From the NCBI GenBank assembly GCA_031315915.1, contig JALDRK010000041.1, positions 1 through 32,049 of the forward strand: 32,049 nucleotides of DNA, in the 5' to 3' direction. The stretch comes from Nitrospirales bacterium (GTDB taxonomy: Bacteria > Nitrospirota > Nitrospiria > Nitrospirales > UBA8639). Below, one piece after another: positions 22,922 through 32,017 of the stretch. Numbering within the stretch: the stretch's first letter is position 1; the number at the start of each line of letters is the position of its first letter. The notes under the pieces were generated by a model. The model made no database searches. It had not been told where the DNA came from and was given only the letters and a program-made list of their open reading frames with translations. Position numbers and translations under genes: made by a program.

Positions 22922-23500
22922 TTATGGTGAAAATACCTCCGCACGAACATTGGCCAGCACCTGAAACTCCTTGGCATCGACCTTTCCGGTTAAGCCCACT
23001 CCGGTGATAGTCAGCCCATCCCCCTTTATGAGTACCGGATCGGTTGTCGTCAACTCACGAGTCCGTTCAACCCATGTCAGCCTATCAGATAAGACTTGAA
23101 ACCCGGAATCAAACGTCATCACGGTCTTATCTTTTTCCCCCACCAAATCAAAATCATTTGTTGAGGTATTCATGATTCCCGTTTCGGATGTAATAACTAA
23201 TTGCTCCTTGTGAAAATCTTCATCAAAAAGGCGAACCTGCACATCTTGCAATCTGGCCAGATGTTCCTCTTCAAACACTTTAGCCTGATCCGCCGTGACA
23301 ACCCATTTGGTTGTCCCTGACCGTGTTTGCCGATAAGAAAACCCTTGAATCCAGGCATCGGCCCCCTGTTGCTCTTCCAAGGTGACCATCGTCGCTTCTT
23401 GCCCTTTGGATTGAATGTGTCCAACAACCTTATAGCCAATAAATAGCGTCAATCCCAGAATACCCAATGTCAGGAGAGACCGCATATCAAATAATTTCAT
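22922..23500 (-). CDS. lptC: LPS export system protein LptC
   Basis: LptC is the bitopic inner-membrane protein that passes LPS from LptB2FG to LptA. The 192-aa protein has one N-terminal helix (about residues 8-26) and a periplasmic beta-jellyroll with Gln-Gly-Phe-Ser-Tyr, Trp-Val-Val-Thr-Ala-Asp-Gln-Ala and Ile-Thr-Ser-Glu-Thr-Gly. Its C-terminal Gly-Asp-Gly-Leu-Thr-Ile-Thr-Gly-Val-Gly-Leu matches the family ending. It is the first gene of the lpt-rpoN-rapZ run, 196 bp after rplQ. TTTACA and TTTATA 17 bp apart lie directly before the ATG, hinting at a promoter with almost no leader. Confidence 0.93.
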   Translation of the reverse strand: MKLFDMRSLLTLGILGLTLFIGYKVVGHIQSKGQEATMVTLEEQQGADAWIQGFSYRQTRSGTTKWVVTADQAKVFEEEHLARLQDVQVRLFDEDFHKEQLVITSETGIMNTSTNDFDLVGEKDKTVMTFDSGFQVLSDRLTWVERTRELTTTDPVLIKGDGLTITGVGLTGKVDAKEFQVLANVRAEVFSP

Positions 23501-23556
23501 AGGTATAAAATACGGATCCTCTCCCTTGTAAAAAATACTTAGAGGGGAAGGATAGC

Positions 23557-23590
23557 ATAGGGTCTATTTCAAGTAAATAAAATACCCTAT
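23557..23590 (-). other. Inverted repeat upstream of lptC
   Basis: ATAGGGT/ACCCTAT arms (23557-23563 with 23584-23590) enclose a nested 5-bp stem (23565-23569 with 23575-23579). It lies in the rplQ-lptC interval and could be an operator or RNA structure. There is no clear T-run on the - strand. Confidence 0.3.
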
Positions 23591-23664
23591 AGATATCCCC
23601 AATGCATCATTAGGGAAATAATAGAAAGAGAAGAGAGAGGAAGGCGGGGAAAAAGAACGGGAAA

Positions 23665-23684
23665 CGGCAACCCTGACTTTACCG
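23665..23684 (-). terminator. Weak terminator candidate after rplQ
   Basis: On the - strand, CGGTAA pairs with TTGCCG (one G-U), with an 8-nt loop, 13 nt after the rplQ stop. A T-rich stretch follows only after 7 nt, so this is a weak candidate for the end of the ribosomal operon. Confidence 0.35.
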
Positions 23685-23696
23685 GTGATGTGACAA

Positions 23697-24086
23697 TTAT
23701 GTTGTGGGTTTTGCTTCTTGAGACGTTCCTCCTTTTTCGACCAATTCGATAGCCACCATCTGAGCCGCATCACCTGGGCGCTGCCGTGTCTTAATGATTC
23801 GCGTATACCCTCCATGACGGGAAGGAAATCGTTTTGCCACGTCATCAAACAGTTTTTCTACCGTCTGTTTGGTTCGTAAGACTCGCAAAGCCCCACGGCG
23901 GGCATGCAAGGTGCCCTGCTTACCAAGGGTAATGAGCTTATCCGTTATACCACGAAGTTCCTTGGCTTTTGCTTCGGTCGTTTCAATACGTTCATGTTCC
24001 AATAAGGAGGTTACTAAGTTGCGAAACAACGCCAATCGATGTTTCGAATTTCGCCCGAGTTGTCTTCCATGTTTTCGATGACGCAC
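23697..24086 (-). CDS. rplQ: 50S ribosomal protein L17
   Basis: The 129-aa protein begins [11 protein letters not shown], the L17 signature, and contains [12 protein letters not shown]. It lines the peptide exit tunnel region. The start is GTG with AAAGGA 8 nt upstream. It follows rpoA by 26 bp and is the last gene of the ribosomal block. Confidence 0.97.
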   Translation of the reverse strand: MRHRKHGRQLGRNSKHRLALFRNLVTSLLEHERIETTEAKAKELRGITDKLITLGKQGTLHARRGALRVLRTKQTVEKLFDDVAKRFPSRHGGYTRIIKTRQRPGDAAQMVAIELVEKGGTSQEAKPTT

Positions 24087-24112
24087 GTTCGTTATCCTTT
24101 AATTAGGGTACG

Positions 24113-25099
24113 TTAGGACTGAGACTCGACAACCTCTGTAAATTTCGTCCCGAGCTCCAAACCCATTTCTAGTAAGACTTCTTTAATTTCATTCAAAGAT
24201 TTCTTCCCGAAGTTCTTTGTTTTCAGCATCTCATTTTCGCTCTTTTGGACCAAATCACCGATAGTCTTAATATTGGCGTTTTTCAGACAATTGGCTGCAC
24301 GCACTGAAAGTTCAAGCTCATTCACACTACGCGAGAGATGTTGATTCAACTGTAATTGACTTTCATCGCTTTGCTCTTCCTTCGCCGGTTCTCCCTTGTC
24401 ATCCGACGGCAAACAAATAGCGAGATGATCTCGAATAATTCCTGCCGCCACGGTAATGGCTTCTGGTGGGGTTAAACTTCCATCTGTCCAGACTTCCAAA
24501 ATCAATTTATCATAATCGGTAATTCTTCCTACCCGGGCACTTTCCACATTAAAATTGACGCGTTTAACGGGTGAGAATACCGAATCAACGGGGATGACTC
24601 CGATAGGTAGTCCTTCTTCTTTATTCCGTTCGGCTGGGACATAACCTCTTCCGGGCTTCACGATCAATTCCATATCTAGCACAGCATCTTTATCCAAAGT
24701 GGCAATATGCAAATCTGGAGTAAGAACCTCAATATCGGCATCCACTATGAGGTCGGAAGCCTTCACTTCCCCGGGGCCTTTTTTCTTCAGTCGAATGGCC
24801 TTCGCTTTATCCGTATGCAACTTCAGACGAAGACCTTTGATATTCAAGATAATAATTGTGACGTCCTCCGTCACACCCGGAATAGTGGAAAACTCGTGAA
24901 ACACCCCTTCAATCCGCACTGATGTCACTGCGGCTCCGGGCAAAGAAGATAGTAAGACTCTTCTCAGCGAATTACCCAAGGTGGTTCCAAAACCCCGCTC
25001 AAACGGCTCTGCGACAAACTTTCCATACATCGTCGTCGACGATTCTTTTTCCAATTCCAATTTCGTGGGCAGTTGGAAATCCTTCATGCTTTTAACCAT
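24113..25099 (-). CDS. rpoA: DNA-directed RNA polymerase alpha subunit
   Basis: The 328-aa protein has the alpha N-terminal domain (about 1-235) with [14 protein letters not shown], which drives dimerisation and beta/beta' assembly. The C-terminal domain (about 260-320) has [10 protein letters not shown] and Gly-Lys-Lys-Ser-Leu-Asn-Glu-Ile, contacting UP elements and activators. The linker (about 235-258) is unusually acidic and Gln-rich. ATG 25099 or an in-frame ATG 25087 could be the start. It follows rpsD in canonical order. Confidence 0.98.
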   Translation of the reverse strand: MVKSMKDFQLPTKLELEKESSTTMYGKFVAEPFERGFGTTLGNSLRRVLLSSLPGAAVTSVRIEGVFHEFSTIPGVTEDVTIIILNIKGLRLKLHTDKAKAIRLKKKGPGEVKASDLIVDADIEVLTPDLHIATLDKDAVLDMELIVKPGRGYVPAERNKEEGLPIGVIPVDSVFSPVKRVNFNVESARVGRITDYDKLILEVWTDGSLTPPEAITVAAGIIRDHLAICLPSDDKGEPAKEEQSDESQLQLNQHLSRSVNELELSVRAANCLKNANIKTIGDLVQKSENEMLKTKNFGKKSLNEIKEVLLEMGLELGTKFTEVVESQS

Positions 25100-25184
25100 A
25101 AGGATTGCATCTCCCTTTCTGGCTCTCTAACACGTTAAAAGATACTCCTTTTTCAGTCTCAACTCTATCTGTTAATTCACCTGA

Positions 25185-25814
25185 TCATCGTGAATACAGC
25201 TCGACAACGACTTGTTCATTGACCAAGACGTCAATGTCTTGCTTGGTTGGAACAGCTTGAACCGTTCCCTGAAATTGGGGTCTGTCCAAGTCCAACCACA
25301 CAGGAATCCCTCGACCTTCTGCTACTTCCAGAGCAGCTTGCACCGGCACCAACTGACGGCTCTTTTCCTTCACGGCGATCGTATCCCCCACATTGACCGT
25401 GACGGAAGGAATGGTCATCTTCTTTCCGTTTAGTAAGAAATGCCCATGATTGACCAACTGCCTGGCCTGACCACGGGACGCGGCAAACCCTAATCGATAG
25501 ACAACATTATCTAACCGTCTCTCCAGAAGGCTCAGAAGATGCTCACCGGTGATTCCCTTTTTCCTCACAGCCAAATGATAGGTCTTCAAAAATTGTCTTT
25601 CTTGCATCCCATACACACGACGAAGTTTTTGTTTTTCCCGCAATTGGGTCCCGTATTCGGTCACCCGGCCTTTGCGTGATTGCCCGTGCTGCCCTGGGGG
25701 ATAACTCCGCCTTTCTATTGCACACTTCTCCGTCATGCAGCGTGTTCCTTTTAAAAACAACTTGACCCCTTCACGTCGACACAGCCGACAAACGGGCCCT
25801 GAATACTTCGCCAT
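25185..25814 (-). CDS. rpsD: 30S ribosomal protein S4
   Basis: S4 initiates 30S assembly by binding the 16S 5' domain. The 209-aa protein keeps four N-terminal cysteines (C9, C12, C26, C31), the zinc-binding form. The S4/RNA-binding domain has [10 protein letters not shown] and Arg-Gln-Leu-Val-Asn-His-Gly-His. A strong purine-rich AGGGGGAATAGG precedes ATG. It may autoregulate the alpha operon as in E. coli, but no such element was identified. Confidence 0.98.
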   Translation of the reverse strand: MAKYSGPVCRLCRREGVKLFLKGTRCMTEKCAIERRSYPPGQHGQSRKGRVTEYGTQLREKQKLRRVYGMQERQFLKTYHLAVRKKGITGEHLLSLLERRLDNVVYRLGFAASRGQARQLVNHGHFLLNGKKMTIPSVTVNVGDTIAVKEKSRQLVPVQAALEVAEGRGIPVWLDLDRPQFQGTVQAVPTKQDIDVLVNEQVVVELYSR

Positions 25815-25874
25815 ACCTATTCCCCCTTCTCTTTCAACTTTAGCACTGACCTCCAGATAGGAACTACCAGAAAA

Positions 25875-26258
25875 CTAAACCCTTCGGCGTTTTGGTGGAC
25901 GACAACCATTATGCGGAATTGGCGTGACATCCCGAATTAAGTTAACACGCAATCCCACGGATTGTAGAGCCCGAACGGCCGCTTCTCGTCCAGACCCCGG
26001 TCCATTGACATACACATCAACTTGGCGTAAGCCGTGCTCCATGGCTTTTTTCGCCGCGATTTCTCCAGCTCGCGTGGCAGCAAACGGAGTACTTTTTCTT
26101 GATCCTTTAAATCCCTGACTGCCGGCGCTGGCCCAGGAAACAGCGGCACCGGTCATATCGGTGATTGTCACAATGGTATTATTAAAGGAGGCCAGAATAT
26201 GCACAATGCCAACCTGAACAACCTTACGTTCTTTCTTTTTACCTTTTTTCACACTCAT
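25875..26258 (-). CDS. rpsK: 30S ribosomal protein S11
   Basis: The 127-aa protein has [14 protein letters not shown] and [15 protein letters not shown] at the C-terminus, both S11 signatures. It forms part of the platform at the E site. It lies 21 bp after rpsM. Confidence 0.98.
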   Translation of the reverse strand: MSVKKGKKKERKVVQVGIVHILASFNNTIVTITDMTGAAVSWASAGSQGFKGSRKSTPFAATRAGEIAAKKAMEHGLRQVDVYVNGPGSGREAAVRALQSVGLRVNLIRDVTPIPHNGCRPPKRRRV

Positions 26259-26279
26259 GCAGTGTCCCTTTCCACAGCC

Positions 26280-26651
26280 TTATTTCTTCGCCTTTCCTCC
26301 AATAGCCCCACGGCGCCCTTTTCGAGTCCTCGAATTCGTCTTGGTCCGTTGACCGCGGACCGGAAGCCCTTTCCGATGCCTAAGCCCTCTATAGGTGCCG
26401 ATATCCATCAATCGTTTGACGCTCATAGAGACCGCTTTACGTAGATCACCTTCGACTTCGTATTCTTTTTCAATTGTCTCCCGTAATTTCACGATCTCAT
26501 CTTCTCTGAGATCCTTAACCCTCGTTTCTGGCGACACGCCGGTTTTCTGCAATATCTCATTGGCAAGAACATGGCCAATTCCAAAAATGTAGGTCAGACC
26601 AATGTCTATTCGTTTTCCGACAGGCAAATCTACTCCCGCAATACGTGCCAT
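26280..26651 (-). CDS. rpsM: 30S ribosomal protein S13
   Basis: The 123-aa protein begins Ala-Arg-Ile-Ala-Gly-Val-Asp-Leu-Pro and contains [20 protein letters not shown], the S13 signature. The basic tail ends in Lys-Lys. It contacts the 50S subunit and the P-site tRNA. It follows rpmJ by 98 bp. Confidence 0.98.
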   Translation of the reverse strand: MARIAGVDLPVGKRIDIGLTYIFGIGHVLANEILQKTGVSPETRVKDLREDEIVKLRETIEKEYEVEGDLRKAVSMSVKRLMDIGTYRGLRHRKGLPVRGQRTKTNSRTRKGRRGAIGGKAKK

Positions 26652-26749
26652 ATCCTGGAATCCCCTTAGTTAATATAGATTGTTTCGCAATGCGAATATC
26701 GAATCACTGACTTTGATCGGCATAGCTCTGCAGTGTTCCATCCCACAAC

Positions 26750-26863
26750 CTAACCTTGGCGTTGTTTATGGCGTGGATTCGTACAGAGAACCCGTACGGT
26801 TCCTTTTCGACGTATCACTTTGCATTTGGCACAAATTGGCTTAACCGACGATTTGACTTTCAC
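26750..26863 (-). CDS. rpmJ: 50S ribosomal protein L36
   Basis: A 37-codon frame with a GTG start at 26863 (GAGGG 7 nt upstream) and TAG at 26752-26750 encodes [11 protein letters not shown], the L36 signature. C11, C14, C27 and H32 form the complete zinc site, so this is the C+ paralogue. It lies between infA (15 bp) and rpsM, its usual place. Confidence 0.97.
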   Translation of the reverse strand: MKVKSSVKPICAKCKVIRRKGTVRVLCTNPRHKQRQG

Positions 26864-26878
26864 AGCAAAACCCTCAAA

Positions 26879-27097
26879 TTATTTAAACCGATAAGTAATG
26901 CGGCCCTTGGTTAAATCATAGGGAGTGAGTTCCACGGTCACCTTATCACCAGGCAATATTCGAATGAAATGCATGCGCATTTTACCTGAGATATGCGCGA
27001 GGATCTTATGCCCATTTTCCAGTTGAACGCGAAACATGGCATTCGGCAAAGTTTCAGTCACCAACCCCTGTACCTCAATGATATCTTCTTTACCCAT
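26879..27097 (-). CDS. infA: Translation initiation factor IF-1
   Basis: The 72-aa OB-fold protein has [15 protein letters not shown] and Ile-Ser-Gly-Lys-Met-Arg, typical of IF-1, which occupies the 30S A site during initiation. It follows map by 23 bp and precedes rpmJ. Confidence 0.98.
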   Translation of the reverse strand: MGKEDIIEVQGLVTETLPNAMFRVQLENGHKILAHISGKMRMHFIRILPGDKVTVELTPYDLTKGRITYRFK

Positions 27098-27120
27098 TCA
27101 AAGGTTACCTGGGATTCTCC

Positions 27121-27873
27121 CTAGGCACAGGCCGTTAATATTCTTGGTGGACCGGATGACTCAACGGTAATCGTGTGTTCAAAATGTGCTGACCAAGACC
27201 CATCGGTCGTCACAGCGGTCCAACCATCCTCCAGCACTTTCACGCCAGGTTTGCCCATGTTCACCATTGGCTCAATGGCCAATGCCATACCAGCCTTCAG
27301 CCGTGGGCCCTGTCCGGCTTTTCCATAATTGGGAACTTGTGGTTCCTCGTGCAATTGCCGCCCAATCCCATGGCCTACAAAATCTCGAACCACCGAAAAA
27401 CCATGCCGCTCAACATGTTCCTGAATGGCATGGGAAATATCGGAAAGCCGATTTCCCACGATGGCTTGCTCCAACCCTTTTTGAAGTGCTTCCCTGGTCA
27501 CGTCAATTAATAATACCTTTTGCGAATCGACTTCACCTATCGCGACAGTTACTGCCCCATCACCGTAAAATCCTTGAACAATGGCCCCAATATCTAATCC
27601 AACAATATCCCCTTCTTTCAACACTCGGTGACTTGGAATCCCGTGCACCACTTCCTCATTCACGGAAGCACACAAGCTATTTGGGTAATTTCTATATCCC
27701 TTAAATGCCGGAATGCCTCCTAAATCTCGAATACACTCTTCTGTAACCTTATCCAAGGCTAACGTACTCATCCCGGGCTTGATCAGACCTATTAATACCT
27801 TTTGACATTCCGCGACAATCCGACTCGCTTGTGCAATACACTCTATTTCATCAGAAGTTTTCAGGATAATCAT
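27121..27873 (-). CDS. map: Methionine aminopeptidase, type I
   Basis: The enzyme removes the initiator methionine from nascent proteins. The 250-aa protein has the five metal ligands D94 (Gly-Leu-Asp-Ile-Gly), D105 (Gly-Asp-Gly), H168 (Gly-His-Gly-Ile-Gly), E201 (Ile-Glu-Pro) and E232 (Phe-Glu-His-Thr), plus the substrate-contacting H77 (Val-Val-His-Gly). There is no N-terminal extension, so it is the type Ia form. It lies 11 bp after adk in the usual secY-adk-map-infA order. Confidence 0.98.
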   Translation of the reverse strand: MIILKTSDEIECIAQASRIVAECQKVLIGLIKPGMSTLALDKVTEECIRDLGGIPAFKGYRNYPNSLCASVNEEVVHGIPSHRVLKEGDIVGLDIGAIVQGFYGDGAVTVAIGEVDSQKVLLIDVTREALQKGLEQAIVGNRLSDISHAIQEHVERHGFSVVRDFVGHGIGRQLHEEPQVPNYGKAGQGPRLKAGMALAIEPMVNMGKPGVKVLEDGWTAVTTDGSWSAHFEHTITVESSGPPRILTACA

Positions 27874-27884
27874 TCTACCTGAGG

Positions 27885-28526
27885 TTAGGACAAAAGAGCC
27901 AACAACCGACGTTGCACATCATCAACTGGGCCCGAACCATCCAATTCCGACAAGACGTTTTTGCCCTTGTAATACTCGATTAAGGGGGCCGTTTGCTCAT
28001 CGTAGACGGACAGACGGGATTCAATCGTTTCAGGCTTATCATCATTACGCTGAATGAGTTCTGTCTCACAGACATCGCATATGCCATTCTTCTTTGGTGG
28101 AATCGCCTGAATATGATACACGGCTTTGCATCGAGGACAGCTCCTTCGCCCGCTAATCCGCTTCACAATTTCATCCTTCGGAAGTGTAAAATAGATGACT
28201 CGATCAAGGCTATTTCCACTGGATTGTAACAATAACTCTAATTGATCGGCCTGAGGAACGGTCCTCGGGAAACCATCCAATAAAAAACCCTTCTGGCACT
28301 CGGCTGATCTTAATTTTTCACGGACCAACCCGATCACCACTTCATCCGGAACTAGTTCTCCTCGATCCATAAACCCTTTGGCTTCCAGGCCAAGCGTCGT
28401 TTTTTTTTGGACGCTATCTCGCAACAAATCCCCCGTCGATAATTTTGGGACCCCAAATTCTCTAGCCACAAACTCGGCTTGAGTTCCTTTTCCTACTCCA
28501 GGCGGTCCCAAGAAAATACACCGCAT
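27885..28526 (-). CDS. adk: Adenylate kinase with zinc-type LID
   Basis: It interconverts ATP plus AMP and two ADP. The 213-aa protein has the P-loop Gly-Pro-Pro-Gly-Val-Gly-Lys-Gly-Thr (7-15), the long-form LID domain with C130, C133, C150 and C153 (a Cys4 zinc site), and Asp-Gly-Phe-Pro-Arg-Thr for AMP binding. Cys4 LIDs are common in Gram-positives and several Gram-negative phyla but not in enterobacteria. It starts 4 bp after secY. Confidence 0.98.
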   Translation of the reverse strand: MRCIFLGPPGVGKGTQAEFVAREFGVPKLSTGDLLRDSVQKKTTLGLEAKGFMDRGELVPDEVVIGLVREKLRSAECQKGFLLDGFPRTVPQADQLELLLQSSGNSLDRVIYFTLPKDEIVKRISGRRSCPRCKAVYHIQAIPPKKNGICDVCETELIQRNDDKPETIESRLSVYDEQTAPLIEYYKGKNVLSELDGSGPVDDVQRRLLALLS

Positions 28527-28530
28527 TGGT

Positions 28531-29844
28531 CTAACCGCTTCGCCCTTTTAAAGGCGTTTTCCCTAAAAACCCTTCATAGTTCCGCATCAACATGTGATTT
28601 TCAATTTGTTGGGCAGTATCCAGACCGACTCCAATGACAATTAGAAGAGAAGTCCCACCAAAATAAAACGGCATATTCATTTTATAAATCAATAATTCCG
28701 GAATAACACACACAATAGCCAAATAAATCGCTCCGGCAAAGGTGATCCTGGTAAGCACCTTATAAATAAAGTCGGCTGTTTTTTGACCAGGCCGTATGCC
28801 AGGAATAAACCCACCATACTTTTTCATATTATCCGCCATATCGACAGGATTCAGGACCACCGCAGTATAAAAGAAACAGAAAAAGACAATGAGCCCCACA
28901 TATAACAGCGTATACAAGACAGATCCAGGGGCCAAGTGGGTTCCCAACGATTGGACCCATGGAACCTGGATAAAGCTGGTGATAGTGGCCGGAAAAGCAA
29001 TAATTGATGAAGCAAAAATTGGGGGAATGACCCCAGCCGTGTTAATTTTTAGCGGAATATGGGTATTCTGCCCTCCAAAAACACGACGCCCAACCACTCG
29101 TTTTGCATATTGAACAGCAATTTTTCGTCTTCCGGACTCTAAAAAGACAATGGCCCCGACAACCGCAAGCATCACCACTCCAAGAATGAGCAGAAGAGGA
29201 AGGCTGATTTGACCAACCCGATATAAATCGAATGTTTGAACCACCGCTGCCGGGAGTCGTGCGACGATTCCAGAAAAAATTATAAGAGAGATACCGTTTC
29301 CAACTCCTCGCTCGGTAATTTGTTCACCCAACCACATAAGAAACGCCGTTCCGGCAACCAGCGTAATAACCGTAATAATGCGGAACGGCCAGCCTGGTTC
29401 AAGGACAAATGCCCCTTGATTCATCCCTTCAAGCCCTAAAGCGATACCAAACCCTTGAATAAAGGCAATGACGATAGTCCCGTACCGGGTATACTGGATA
29501 ATGGCTTTTCTACCTCGTTCACCTTCCTTTGCTAATTTGGAAAGATGAGGGACGACAACGGTTAGGAGCTGCAGAATAATGGAGGCGCTGATATAGGGCA
29601 TAATGCCCAACGCAAAGATCGTGAGCCTCGATAGGGCACCCCCTGAAAAAATATCCAAAAAACCCATAAGAGCCCCCCCTCGTTCCGTCAGGAATTTGAA
29701 GAGCTCTTCGTTATTGATCCCTGGGGTAGGAATATGGGCCCCCACCCGGTAAACCGCCAACATAGCCAAGGTGAATATCACCCGGCTTCGTAATTCGGGA
29801 ATTTTAAAGATATTTTGAAGGCTCGTAATGAGCCGTTCAAGCAC
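28531..29844 (-). CDS. secY: Preprotein translocase subunit SecY
   Basis: SecY forms the protein-conducting channel of the Sec translocon. The 437-aa protein has ten hydrophobic helices. The plug and pore-ring region contains Gly-Ile-Met-Pro-Tyr-Ile-Ser-Ala-Ser-Ile, and the cytoplasmic loops contain Gln-Tyr-Thr-Arg-Tyr and Tyr-Ala-Lys-Arg-Val-Val-Gly-Arg-Arg. Length and motifs are complete. Its ATG overlaps the rplO stop by 8 nt, indicating coupling. Confidence 0.98.
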   Translation of the reverse strand: MLERLITSLQNIFKIPELRSRVIFTLAMLAVYRVGAHIPTPGINNEELFKFLTERGGALMGFLDIFSGGALSRLTIFALGIMPYISASIILQLLTVVVPHLSKLAKEGERGRKAIIQYTRYGTIVIAFIQGFGIALGLEGMNQGAFVLEPGWPFRIITVITLVAGTAFLMWLGEQITERGVGNGISLIIFSGIVARLPAAVVQTFDLYRVGQISLPLLLILGVVMLAVVGAIVFLESGRRKIAVQYAKRVVGRRVFGGQNTHIPLKINTAGVIPPIFASSIIAFPATITSFIQVPWVQSLGTHLAPGSVLYTLLYVGLIVFFCFFYTAVVLNPVDMADNMKKYGGFIPGIRPGQKTADFIYKVLTRITFAGAIYLAIVCVIPELLIYKMNMPFYFGGTSLLIVIGVGLDTAQQIENHMLMRNYEGFLGKTPLKGRSG

Positions 29845-30286
29845 GGCCGATCACCTTGACTTGCCCACCAGCACGTTCAATTTTGTCTTTGGCCGACTCG
29901 CTAAAGCGGTGAGCTTCGACAACTAGCGGACGATTGACCTCCCCTGCTCCAAGGATTTTCACCAACGGATGGCGACCTTTCAGAATGCCGTTTTGCTTGA
30001 GAATAGCTAGGGTGATGACCTCTTCTCCTTCGATTTTGGCCAAGGCCTTAAGGTTGACCACTGAATATTCAACCCTGAATACATTCGTAAATCCTCGCTT
30101 AGGCAGGCGACGAACCAATGGAATTTGTCCGCCTTCGAAACCGACCTGATTCGCACGACCAGAACGTGCCAATAAACCCTTATGGCCCTTTCCGGACGTC
30201 TTTCCTATACCAGAACCCGGGCCACGACCAAGTCGCTTTTTATTCGATTTTGATCCTGGAGCTGGACTGAGTTCGTGAAGCTTCAT
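29837..30286 (-). CDS. rplO: 50S ribosomal protein L15
   Basis: The 149-aa protein begins with Met-Lys-Leu-His-Glu-Leu-Ser-Pro-Ala-Pro-Gly-Ser and a Gly/Lys/Arg-rich extension (Gly-Arg-Gly-Pro-Gly-Ser-Gly-Ile-Gly-Lys-Thr), the L15 signature. It overlaps rpmD by 4 nt (ATGA) and secY by 8 nt. Confidence 0.98.
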   Translation of the reverse strand: MKLHELSPAPGSKSNKKRLGRGPGSGIGKTSGKGHKGLLARSGRANQVGFEGGQIPLVRRLPKRGFTNVFRVEYSVVNLKALAKIEGEEVITLAILKQNGILKGRHPLVKILGAGEVNRPLVVEAHRFSESAKDKIERAGGQVKVIGRA

Positions 30287-30465
30287 TGTTCCACCACTTC
30301 AATTAGATGGCGAACTTTGTAGATCAAACCTCGCACTTGCGGGGTGTCCGGTCGGCTTACCGTTTGGCGAACTTTTTTCAAACCCAAGCCTTTTAACACC
30401 ACTCGCATTTTTTCAGGATGCCCAATGGTGCTGCGCCGTAATGTTATAGAAAGATGGGATCCCAA
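30283..30465 (-). CDS. rpmD: 50S ribosomal protein L30
   Basis: The 60-aa protein has Ile-Thr-Leu-Arg-Arg-Ser-Thr-Ile-Gly-His and Gly-Leu-Lys-Lys-Val-Arg-Gln-Thr-Val-Ser-Arg-Pro-Asp-Thr, the L30 pattern. The start is a TTG (30465), supported by AGGA 8 nt upstream; no ATG is available at a suitable place. It overlaps rplO by 4 nt. Confidence 0.95.
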   Translation of the reverse strand: MGSHLSITLRRSTIGHPEKMRVVLKGLGLKKVRQTVSRPDTPQVRGLIYKVRHLIEVVEQ

Positions 30466-30515
30466 TTGCCTATTCCTTCAATGTGAAAAATTTATGAATA
30501 ACGATTAAATGAGTT

Positions 30516-31013
30516 TTAACCCGCAATCGGCGTTGTCGCATTTTTTCTCATCTCACGGACTTTTTGTGGGTCACGGAGCTGACGTAAACCCTCTAACGTT
30601 GCCCTGACCGCATTAAACGGATTTCCACGTCCAAGCGTTTTGGCCACAATGTTTTGAGCTCCAGCCACCTCCAACAAAATCCGAACAGCCCCGCCAGCAA
30701 TAATTCCCGTTCCTTTTTGCGCCGGCTTTAATAGGACATGCTCTCCACCAAAATACCCATGAACCTCATGGGGAATCGTGCTTGACTTTAAAGGAATTTT
30801 CAAAAGACTTTTCTTGGCCTGCTCAATGGCTTTCGATATCGCGGAAGGCACCTCGGCCGCCTTACCCTTCCCAACTCCAACCCAGCCTTCCCCATCACCT
30901 ACAACCACTAATGCCGAAAAGGAAAACCGTTTTCCGCCTTTAACCACTTTGGCCACTCTATTGATAGTTACGGCCTTATCTTTTAAATTCAGCTCATCAA
31001 CATTCAATTTCAC
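30516..31013 (-). CDS. rpsE: 30S ribosomal protein S5
   Basis: The 165-aa protein has the S5 signature [17 protein letters not shown] and Gly-Thr-Gly-Ile-Ile-Ala-Gly-Gly. It supports translational fidelity at the A site. The start is GTG with an upstream GGGAAGGG. It lies 50 bp before rpmD and 43 bp after rplR. Confidence 0.98.
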   Translation of the reverse strand: MKLNVDELNLKDKAVTINRVAKVVKGGKRFSFSALVVVGDGEGWVGVGKGKAAEVPSAISKAIEQAKKSLLKIPLKSSTIPHEVHGYFGGEHVLLKPAQKGTGIIAGGAVRILLEVAGAQNIVAKTLGRGNPFNAVRATLEGLRQLRDPQKVREMRKNATTPIAG

Positions 31014-31056
31014 TGATAATACCCTTCCCCTTCAAGGAACCCGAATCAGATGAACC

Positions 31057-31422
31057 TTAAAACTTTAATCCACCGGATCGTGCCGCATCAGCTAATGCTT
31101 TGACACGACCATGATAGAGTCTTCCTCCACGATCAAATACCACCAGTTCGATAGGAATGGCCTTTGCTCGCTCAGCCAAAGCTTGGCCAACCGCCTTTGC
31201 CGCTTCCACATTCCCTCCAGATTTTAATTTGGTCTTGAATCCAGGATCGCATGAAGAGGCCGCCACCAGGGTTTTCCCAACAGAATCATCAATTATTTGG
31301 GCGTAAATATGCGCATTACTTCTAAAAACACTTAACCGTGGCCGTGTCGCCGTTCCCAGTATTCGTAAACGAACGCGACGCTTTCTACTGCTCAAACGAT
31401 GTTGTTTTTCAAATACATTCAC
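31057..31422 (-). CDS. rplR: 50S ribosomal protein L18
   Basis: The 121-aa protein has [16 protein letters not shown] and [12 protein letters not shown], typical of L18, which binds 5S rRNA. The start is GTG with AGGGA 7 nt upstream, 9 bp after rplF. Confidence 0.98.
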   Translation of the reverse strand: MNVFEKQHRLSSRKRRVRLRILGTATRPRLSVFRSNAHIYAQIIDDSVGKTLVAASSCDPGFKTKLKSGGNVEAAKAVGQALAERAKAIPIELVVFDRGGRLYHGRVKALADAARSGGLKF

Positions 31423-31431
31423 AGTTGATCC

Positions 31432-31971
31432 CTACTTTTTCCCTGCTTTACCCGCTTTTTTACGTAAAACTTCCCCTATGTATTTCACACCCTTTTGCTT
31501 ATACACATCAGGAACTTTCAAAGTCCTGATTTTTGCGGCTGATTGGGAAACAACACGCTTATCAATCCCTTTTAAAGAAATCAATGTTTGCTTATCGACA
31601 GTAACCTCCACACCCTTAGGGAGGGCTAAGGTTACGGGGTGAGCATAACCAACAGTAAAGGTCAGAGAGTTTCCCTGAGCCTGTGCCCGGTATCCCACAC
31701 CCATGATTTCAAGGTTTTTTTGATAGCCTTGCTTTACACCAACAATGTGGTTGGCAATTTCTGCCCTACTCAACCCATGAAGCGCTTTCAGCTTATTCGT
31801 TTCACTGGATCGAGTCAGGGTGACTACGCCATTGTCCACTTTTGCCTGTATCCCTGGAGATAGCCCCCACTGTAAATTCCCTAACGGACCTTTAACCGAT
31901 ACTTGATCCCCATTAACCTGAACCTCAACCCCTTTAGGTACGGGAATGGGTTTTTTCCCAATTCTTGACAT
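31432..31971 (-). CDS. rplF: 50S ribosomal protein L6
   Basis: The 179-aa protein begins Ser-Arg-Ile-Gly-Lys-Lys-Pro-Ile-Pro-Val-Pro and contains two repeated L6 domains, with Val-Gly-Tyr-Arg-Ala-Gln. The C-terminal Pro-Asp-Val-Tyr-Lys-Gln-Lys-Gly-Val-Lys-Tyr is typical. It lies 46 bp after the rpsH stop. Confidence 0.98.
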   Translation of the reverse strand: MSRIGKKPIPVPKGVEVQVNGDQVSVKGPLGNLQWGLSPGIQAKVDNGVVTLTRSSETNKLKALHGLSRAEIANHIVGVKQGYQKNLEIMGVGYRAQAQGNSLTFTVGYAHPVTLALPKGVEVTVDKQTLISLKGIDKRVVSQSAAKIRTLKVPDVYKQKGVKYIGEVLRKKAGKAGKK

Positions 31972-32017
31972 TCTTAATATCCCCGCCTACAAAACAATAA
32001 TGTCATCATGACTGAAA

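Noticed and set aside
28548..28563. CGCC/GGCG inverted repeat near the secY 3' end
   Set aside because: It lies inside the conserved SecY C-terminal coding sequence with adk starting 4 bp after the stop, so termination there is unlikely.
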